NCBI GenBank assembly: GCA_937908115.1
Contig: CALEQZ010000056.1
Span: forward strand, 1-13,788
From: an uncultured Alcaligenaceae bacterium
GTDB taxonomy: Bacteria > Pseudomonadota > Gammaproteobacteria > Burkholderiales > Burkholderiaceae_B
Reading direction: 5' to 3'
DNA length: 13,788 bases
Of this stretch, positions 13,285-13,788 are shown piece after piece. The notes beneath the pieces are model-generated. The model saw nothing but the letters and a program-made list of their open reading frames with translations. It was not told the DNA's origin and made no database searches. Each line of letters starts with the position of its first letter. Within the stretch, counting starts at the first letter, position 1. Both the position numbers and the translations under genes were made by a program.

Positions 13285-13788
13285 CGCCGTCGGCCAGGCG
13301 CGAGGTGGTCGAACAGTTGGTGCAAGCCCGACTGTCGATCGCTCGTGCCTGTCGAATTGCAGGCCTGTCGCGGGCGGCGTACTACAAGAGGCCAGTGTCG
13401 GCATCCGAGCGAGATGCCGACGTGATCGAGGCGCTCAATGCCATCGTCAGCCGGCATGGGCGCTGGGGGTTCTGGAAATGCTTTACCCGGTTGCGGCTTG
13501 ATGGCCGCTGCTGGAACAAAAAGCGTGTGCATCGGGTGTACTGCGATATGGGTTTGAATTTGCCTCGGCGTTGCAAGAAGCGGCTACCAGACCGGCCCCA
13601 TCAGCCGTTGGACCTGGCAAGCGAGCCCAACCGCTGCTGGGCCTTGGACTTCATGCACGACGCCTTGTATTGCGGCCGGCGGTTCCGGACATTGAATGTA
13701 ATCGACGAAGCCAATCGGGAGTGCTTGGCCATCGAGGTTGGCACGTCGATCCCATCGGCCAGGCTGATCCGCGTCTTGAGTCGCTTGG
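13278..13788 (+). CDS. IS3-family transposase OrfB, DDE catalytic subunit (partial)
   Basis: An open frame, -1 relative to orfA, continues without a stop to the right edge (about 170 codons). It begins ILTPSARREVVEQL, contains LSIARACRIAGLSRAAYYKRP, the helix-turn-helix_21 block GRWGFWKCFTRLRLDG with WNKKRVHRVYCDMGLNLPRR, and then enters the integrase core at NRCWALDFMHD. The Asp at 13647-13649 should be the first catalytic Asp of the DDE triad. RRFRTLNVIDEANRECLAIEVGTSIPSARLIRVL follows (in sequence, split here only by the window end); the other two acidic residues lie outside. It is made mainly as an OrfAB fusion by frameshifting, and no good separate start is evident. The visible part is intact. 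Confidence 0.88.
   Translation, partial: MLTPSARREVVEQLVQARLSIARACRIAGLSRAAYYKRPVSASERDADVIEALNAIVSRHGRWGFWKCFTRLRLDGRCWNKKRVHRVYCDMGLNLPRRCKKRLPDRPHQPLDLASEPNRCWALDFMHDALYCGRRFRTLNVIDEANRECLAIEVGTSIPSARLIRVLSRL

Larger units (their letters stand above)
12966..13788 (+). mobile_element. IS3-family insertion sequence, left part (right end beyond window)
   Basis: DNA from about 12966 differs from the flanking gene in base use (more A/T) and carries an orfA/orfB pair typical of IS3-family elements. The left boundary is placed at TGG (12966) because such elements usually start with TG and because autotransporter-like coding (GAYAAILAEGRDAT, matching the repeat pattern) runs up to about 12960. 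The exact end and target duplication cannot be fixed without the right end. A multicopy Bordetella element such as IS1663 is a possible identity, held at low confidence. Confidence 0.8.

Noticed and set aside
12592..13404. A 270-codon minus-strand frame spanning the IS junction
   Set aside because: It crosses orfA in antisense and the autotransporter in another frame; no domain is recognisable and the chimeric origin explains it.

Overview
The window is GC-rich (roughly two thirds G+C by eye) and reads as a betaproteobacterial, Bordetella-like chromosome segment. Three things point there: a Bug/TctC-type periplasmic binding protein, a pertactin-like autotransporter, and an insertion sequence interrupting that autotransporter. 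The assignment is inferred from gene content and protein style, not from a database match; IS-mediated decay of surface genes would fit B. pertussis best.

Region A (1-4300, all minus strand) is a four-carbon acid-sugar catabolic operon. In transcription order it holds a KdgT-type permease, a DUF1537-family acid-sugar kinase, a PdxA2-type 4-phospho-acid dehydrogenase, and a GntR/HutC-type regulator that runs off the left edge. The first three genes overlap by 4 bases each, a sign of translational coupling. Upstream of the permease two copies of the perfect palindrome TGTACGTACA lie 13 bp apart, directly upstream of a -10-like TAGAAT. They are the best candidate operator for the GntR protein. 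The expected route is uptake, C4 phosphorylation, then oxidation and decarboxylation to dihydroxyacetone phosphate.

Region B (4415-9973) is a divergent module. Leftward: a D-2-hydroxyacid dehydrogenase, an aspartate-aminotransferase-like enzyme (ATGA overlap), a Bug receptor, and an AspH/LpxO-like hydroxylase. Rightward: a DadA-like FAD oxidoreductase, preceded by a possible 30-codon leader ORF whose stop overlaps its start. The three soluble enzymes could meet at one 2-oxo acid: D-amino acid to 2-oxo acid, D-2-hydroxy acid to and from 2-oxo acid, and 2-oxo acid to L-amino acid. The Bug protein may bring in a substrate. This stereo-inversion or salvage role is my inference.

Region C (9996-13788) holds the C-terminal ~990 codons of an autotransporter on the minus strand: repetitive beta-helix passenger, autochaperone-like segment and complete 12-strand-type barrel. 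Its 5' end is cut off at about 12965 by an IS3-family element with a TTG-started orfA and a -1-frame orfB; the element runs off the right edge. No secretion signal remains in the window, so the gene is called a pseudogene. A 10-bp hairpin with the oxidoreductase stop codon in its loop separates the convergent genes.

No tRNA, rRNA, CRISPR or phage feature was seen, and no stretch over 300 bases lacks a gene.
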